Below are positions 60,851 through 64,000 of a stretch of DNA of 64,000 nt, piece after piece. This DNA is from JBEKYD01 sp052325345 (GTDB taxonomy: Bacteria; Acidobacteriota; Terriglobia; Bryobacterales; Bryobacteraceae), in assembly GCA_052325345.1 (NCBI GenBank), contig JBKQVG010000217.1:1-64000 (forward strand), written 5' to 3'. Positions within the stretch are counted from its first letter, which is position 1, and each line of letters opens with the position of its first letter. The notes beneath the pieces were generated by a model. That model was not told the DNA's origin. It saw only the letters and a program-made list of their open reading frames with translations, and ran no database searches. A program made the position numbers and the translations under genes.

Positions 60851-61097
60851 AAAACGGAAGGAGCTTCAGAGGCTCGCCGCCCGGCCGGATTCCGAGATCG
60901 ACCTCTCGGACATCCCCGAGACCCAAGAGATCCCCTCGGACGCCGTAATTGGGAGGTTTTATCGGCCCAGGAACACCAGCGTGACCATTCGACTGGATTC
61001 CGATGTCGTGGCGTGGCTGAAAGCAACAGGCGAAGGCTATCAGACTCGGATCAATGCATATCTTCGACAACTGATGCGGCAGAGCCGGCAGAGATAG
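60831..61097 (+). CDS. brnA: BrnA-family antitoxin (orphan)
   Basis: An 88-residue protein with a ribbon-helix-helix-like core (NTSVTIRLDSDVVAWLKATGE) and YQTRINAYLRQLM, typical of BrnA/DUF4415. It binds BrnT and its operator. Here BrnT is only a remnant, so brnA has no toxin partner in this locus. GGAAGGAAAGG at 60812-60822 is a likely ribosome site. The ATG at 60831 starts the homology. Confidence 0.82.
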   Translation: MPKLTAEKRKELQRLAARPDSEIDLSDIPETQEIPSDAVIGRFYRPRNTSVTIRLDSDVVAWLKATGEGYQTRINAYLRQLMRQSRQR

Positions 61098-61136
61098 AAT
61101 CCCCGAGGCAGTCCGCTGGCCCTGCGCCCTGTGCTT

Positions 61137-62156
61137 CTACCTCCGATTCGCCAGGATCAGCGGCGACGGTCCCGGCGCTTCCACGGTCCGTGCGTTTTCG
61201 AAGCCGGCCTCTTTCAGCCATGCCGCGATTTCGGAAAAACTGAAGGTGTCGCCTGCGTCGGTGTTGACCAGCATATTGACCGCGAAGATCAAGCCGCCGG
61301 GCGTGGTGGCGCGGGCGTCGTCCACCAAAAACTCGGCGATGGCGATGGTGCCGCCGGGCGCCAGAGCATGGAAGACCTTGTCCAGCAGCTTGCGGCTGCG
61401 GCTCTCGCCCTCGCTGTGCAGGATGTGACCCAGCGTCGCGACCTGGTAGCCGGTACCGAATTCCACTTGCAACAAATCTCCGGCCAGCGTCTCCACCCGG
61501 TCGCCCACCCCGCAGCGCGCGGCCACGCGGCGCGTGACATCCAGCACGCCCGGCCAATCCACCGCGGTCACGCGGACTTGCCGCGAGCGCTGCGCCAGCG
61601 CGATGCCCCACACTCCCGAGCCGGCCGCGATATCGAGCACCCGCACCGGCCCGGCCGCTCCGCCAATGGCGAGAGTGTCCGCCAGCACCTGCGCGGAAGG
61701 ATAGCTCATGGGAAAAATATCCTCCACGAACTCGTGAAAGAACGCCGCGCCGCTGGCTTCGCTGTTGACGCTGGCGGCGGGCTCGCCGGTTCGGACGATC
61801 TCGTTGAGGCTCAGCCAGCGCGGCAGCAACTGCGTGCTGGTATGTTTGAAGATGCCGCCCATAAACGAAGGTTTGGTGCTGACCAGGAATGCCGCGCTCT
61901 CGGCCGTGAGCGAATAGCGCCCCTCGGCGTCCTTACTTAGCAGCTCGAACCCGGTCAGGGCATTGAGCACGGCGCGCGCGCCGCGTTCGGAGATCGCCGC
62001 CTGGGCGGCAAGCTGGGCGGCGTTTTTCGGTCCGCCCTCCAGCGCGTCGAACAAACGGTGCCGGACGGCGGCCTCGATCATCAGTGGAACAGAATAGCCC
62101 CAGGCAAATTGCATGAGGCGGACAGGCGTAACGGGAGTCTGTGCGGGTGCAGCCAT
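61137..62156 (-). CDS. SAM-dependent O-methyltransferase
   Basis: A 339-residue protein with an N-terminal dimerisation winged helix (RLFDALEGGPKNAAQLAAQ) and a Rossmann methyltransferase with motif I VLDIAAGSGVWGIALAQ and a later SAM strand TIAIAEFLVDD. It belongs to the class of plant-type/polyketide O-methyltransferases. The substrate is not readable; it may act on a small aromatic or carotenoid-like hydroxyl. It is convergent with brnA and divergent from the SGNH gene. The 165-bp gap to the latter shows no clear promoter. Confidence 0.85.
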   Translation of the reverse strand: MAAPAQTPVTPVRLMQFAWGYSVPLMIEAAVRHRLFDALEGGPKNAAQLAAQAAISERGARAVLNALTGFELLSKDAEGRYSLTAESAAFLVSTKPSFMGGIFKHTSTQLLPRWLSLNEIVRTGEPAASVNSEASGAAFFHEFVEDIFPMSYPSAQVLADTLAIGGAAGPVRVLDIAAGSGVWGIALAQRSRQVRVTAVDWPGVLDVTRRVAARCGVGDRVETLAGDLLQVEFGTGYQVATLGHILHSEGESRSRKLLDKVFHALAPGGTIAIAEFLVDDARATTPGGLIFAVNMLVNTDAGDTFSFSEIAAWLKEAGFENARTVEAPGPSPLILANRR

Positions 62157-62321
62157 GAATTTCCCCTCTCTGATACCAGCATAGCCGCTTTCGGTGCCAG
62201 AAATGAAGATGCGCTCAAGTAATTTTGTTTCGTGGGGATTGGAGGGGCAGTGGCGTATTACCCACGTTGCGCGCTACGGCCATACTTCATCCGGTCCGCC
62301 TGACGGGTTACTCTAGGAGAA

Positions 62322-63611
62322 GTGAAACCCCTTTCCGCGATGCTGGCGTTCGGCGGTGTTGTGTTCGGGCTCCTGCTGTCGCCGGCGCCGTTCTTCGCGG
62401 CGGCGCGGAAGAAGCCGGCGTCTGCCGCCCCATCGGCGGCGGCGCGGGCGGCGGCGTTGAAGCGGGTGAATGCGGCTTTGGACGATCCGCCGGAACAGCC
62501 CTTTGAGCAGCCGGGGGCATTGGCGCCGGTGTTCGAGCAGCTTTTGCGCATGAGCGCCAACGGCGATCAACCGCCGCTGCACGTCATTCAGTTTGGCGAT
62601 TCCCACACCGCCGCCGACGAGTGGACGAGTGGTCTTCGGGATGAGTTGCAGCGGCGGTTCGGCAACGGTGGATCGGGATTTTCGCTCGCCGGCCGGCCGT
62701 TTTTGGGTTATCGGCGGTTCGATATTAGCGGCGGCGGCACTGCGCTTTGGCACTCCGAAGGGCTGCGCACCGGGGCGGGCGACGGTTTCTACGGGCTGGG
62801 CGGCGTGAGCGTCGAAACCACCCGCGCCGGGCAATCGGTCTACGCCCAGGGAGAATGCGATTCGCTCGAAGTGGATTACCTGGTTCAGCCGGGTGGCGGC
62901 TCGGTAGCGGTTTACGTGGACAACGAGCGGCGCGACGAATTCTCCACCGCGGGCGACGAGATGGCGCCCGGAGCGGTGCGCTACGATCTTCCGCCAGGGC
63001 TTCATTCCTTCCGCGTGGTGACGCTCGAGTCCCGCCCCGTACGCCTGTTCGGATGGGTAGCCGACCGAGGCGCCGGAGTTACCTACGAGGCCCTGGGTAT
63101 TAACGGCGCCGAAGCCGCGGTTATGCTGAAGTGGAACGAAATCATGTTGGCGACCTACCTGCAGAGAAGAAGTCCGGCGATGATCGTGCTGTCTTACGGC
63201 ACCAACGAAGCGAGCGATCCAAGCTGGACCCCGGAAGGTTACGAGGCCATGTTTTCTTCTCTGCTGGCGCAGCTTCGGCAGGCCGCGCCCACGGCTTCGA
63301 TCCTGGTGCTCGGCCCCGGCGACCGCTGGTCTCGCGCCCGTTACAGCATCAGGCTGGTGGCCGGCATCGACTGGGTGATCGCGGCGCAGATGCGCGCCTG
63401 CATGGCCAATCGCTGCGCTTTCTGGGATACGCGCGAGCGGATGGGCGGGAGGGGGTCGATGCGCGATTGGGTATATGCCGGGCTGGGGCAGCGCGACTAC
63501 GTACACTTCACCGCGCCCGGCTATCGGCGTCTGGCCGAAGTGCTGTTCGCCGATCTGATGGGGCAATACGAAATCTATAAGAAGGCGCGCACCCAGGAAG
63601 CAGGTTTTTAA
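62322..63611 (+). CDS. SGNH/GDSL-family hydrolase
   Basis: A 429-residue exported protein. An N-terminal signal/anchor (AMLAFGGVVFGLLLS) precedes an SGNH domain with block I FGDSHTAADEW (Ser94), block III SYGTNEA and block V DYVHFTAPGY (Asp and His). An internal beta-rich insert (Gly-rich RFDISGGGTAL) lies between. It probably adds or removes acyl groups on a glycan. AGGAGA lies directly before the GTG at 62322; the ATG at 62340 is another option. It overlaps the ACP gene by 1 bp and is likely operonic with it. Confidence 0.8.
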   Translation: MKPLSAMLAFGGVVFGLLLSPAPFFAAARKKPASAAPSAAARAAALKRVNAALDDPPEQPFEQPGALAPVFEQLLRMSANGDQPPLHVIQFGDSHTAADEWTSGLRDELQRRFGNGGSGFSLAGRPFLGYRRFDISGGGTALWHSEGLRTGAGDGFYGLGGVSVETTRAGQSVYAQGECDSLEVDYLVQPGGGSVAVYVDNERRDEFSTAGDEMAPGAVRYDLPPGLHSFRVVTLESRPVRLFGWVADRGAGVTYEALGINGAEAAVMLKWNEIMLATYLQRRSPAMIVLSYGTNEASDPSWTPEGYEAMFSSLLAQLRQAAPTASILVLGPGDRWSRARYSIRLVAGIDWVIAAQMRACMANRCAFWDTRERMGGRGSMRDWVYAGLGQRDYVHFTAPGYRRLAEVLFADLMGQYEIYKKARTQEAGF

Positions 63612-63844
63612 TGGATAGCAGGGCCAGGATTAGCAGGATCGTCAAGAGTTTCGCCGCCGAACCGGTGGAGCCGGCGCCCGGCGATTCGCTGTTCGAATCG
63701 GGCCTGCTCGATTCGTTTTCGCTGGCCGACCTGGTGACCGAACTCGAAAAGGAGTTCGCCATCAAGGTCCCGGATTCGGACTTGGTGCCGCGAAAGTTCG
63801 ATTCCATCGAGCGTATTGAAGCCTACCTGGCTTCGAAAACCTGA
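63611..63844 (+). CDS. Acyl carrier protein-like protein
   Basis: A 77-residue ACP with the phosphopantetheine serine Ser35 in GLLDSFSL, followed by ADLVTELEKEFAI. The attached acyl chain could feed the next gene (a ketosynthase III) or the SGNH enzyme. It is not beside a fab operon, suggesting a special pathway, not bulk fatty-acid synthesis. Confidence 0.88.
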   Translation: MDSRARISRIVKSFAAEPVEPAPGDSLFESGLLDSFSLADLVTELEKEFAIKVPDSDLVPRKFDSIERIEAYLASKT

Positions 63845-63845
63845 C

Positions 63846-64000
63846 ATGGCTTTCCTTCGCGGGTTCGGATGCTACCTGCCGGCGCGCGTGGTGGATAATG
63901 CCGAACTGGCGCCCATGGTCGGGGCCGACCCGGCCTGGCTGTTCCACGCCACGGGCATCGGGCAGCGGCGTTTCGCGGCCGATGGCGAAACGGTCTCGAG
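63846..64000 (+). CDS. Beta-ketoacyl-ACP synthase III-like (partial, runs off the window)
   Basis: The first 51 codons read FLRGFGCYLPARVVDNAELA and FHATGIGQRRF, the typical FabH/KAS III N-terminus (YLP..v.N, TGI..R). The catalytic Cys-His-Asn are beyond the window. The ATG at 63846 is 1 bp after the ACP stop, so translation is coupled. The ACP and SGNH genes before it suggest acyl-chain synthesis or transfer. Confidence 0.75.
   Translation, partial: MAFLRGFGCYLPARVVDNAELAPMVGADPAWLFHATGIGQRRFAADGETVS

Overview
The window reads like a piece of the chromosome of a high-GC Acidobacteriota bacterium, most likely of the Solibacter/Bryobacterales type. This is inferred from gene content, not from a marker gene. 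The main pointers are an acidobacterial-type duplicated orphan FtsX/MacB permease (12460-14928), an acidobacterial-type VWFA-related secreted protein (20353-21354), PilZ and zinc-ribbon orphan genes, Tat-exported sugar enzymes and a sulfatase relative. No rRNA, tRNA or CRISPR array was recognised, although no tRNA search could be run.

Layout. 1-1.1 kb is an accessory patch: the tail of a transposase, REP-like direct and inverted repeats, and a broken REP-type (RAYT) transposase remnant. A hicBA toxin-antitoxin pair follows. 1.7-4.7 kb holds an SDR dehydrogenase, an orphan TadZ/CpaE-like ATPase with an altered receiver domain, and a degenerate kinase/zinc-ribbon protein. 4.8-16.3 kb is mostly sugar and solute metabolism: a transaldolase-family protein, an NMT1-like binding protein, a Tat-exported TIM-barrel isomerase with a Gfo/Idh/MocA oxidoreductase, an arabinose/fucose-isomerase-family protein and an ExuT-like MFS porter, with a chemoreceptor and the orphan permease between them. 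16.3-24.2 kb holds trxB-ridA, a sulfatase homologue lacking the catalytic cysteine motif, a mini cytochrome c, an AlkA-type glycosylase, the VWFA protein, RfbD, PilZ and a LysR pair. 24.6-27.4 kb is a Cpx-like envelope-stress locus: a Spy/CpxP-like gene divergent from a response regulator and sensor kinase. 27.4-39 kb carries a stand-alone type ISP-like restriction-methylase, a secreted esterase, two glycosyltransferases, CpaF and ComM/YifB.

39.5-49.8 kb is a compact propionate/succinate (Wood-Werkman) cluster. It encodes the transcarboxylase 5S, 12S, small accessory and biotin-carrier subunits, methylmalonyl-CoA epimerase, both mutase subunits, the MeaB chaperone and a CoA-transferase. Together these interconvert pyruvate, oxaloacetate, propionyl-CoA, methylmalonyl-CoA and succinyl-CoA. 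The small mutase subunit and the CoA-transferase both look internally shortened.

50-60.7 kb has an S24-type peptidase and mutY, then a cell-wall signalling cluster: an FHA protein, a PP2C phosphatase fused to a beta-helix, a Ser/Thr kinase split by a one-base frameshift, a single-polypeptide SEDS glycosyltransferase/class B PBP fusion, and an FhaA-like protein. The gene set mirrors the actinobacterial fhaA-fhaB-pstP-rodA-pbpA-pkn locus. The last 3 kb has a decayed brnT with an orphan brnA, an O-methyltransferase, and an SGNH hydrolase / acyl carrier protein / ketosynthase III set cut by the window end.

A family of at least five related intergenic elements is dispersed through the window. Each has a GAAGAAATA-like tag, repeats of a (N)CCGATRAAC unit, an AAAGGAKTTATC-like loop and an inverted arm. 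One copy supplies the only usable start codon of mutY. I consider this the most interesting non-genic signal here.
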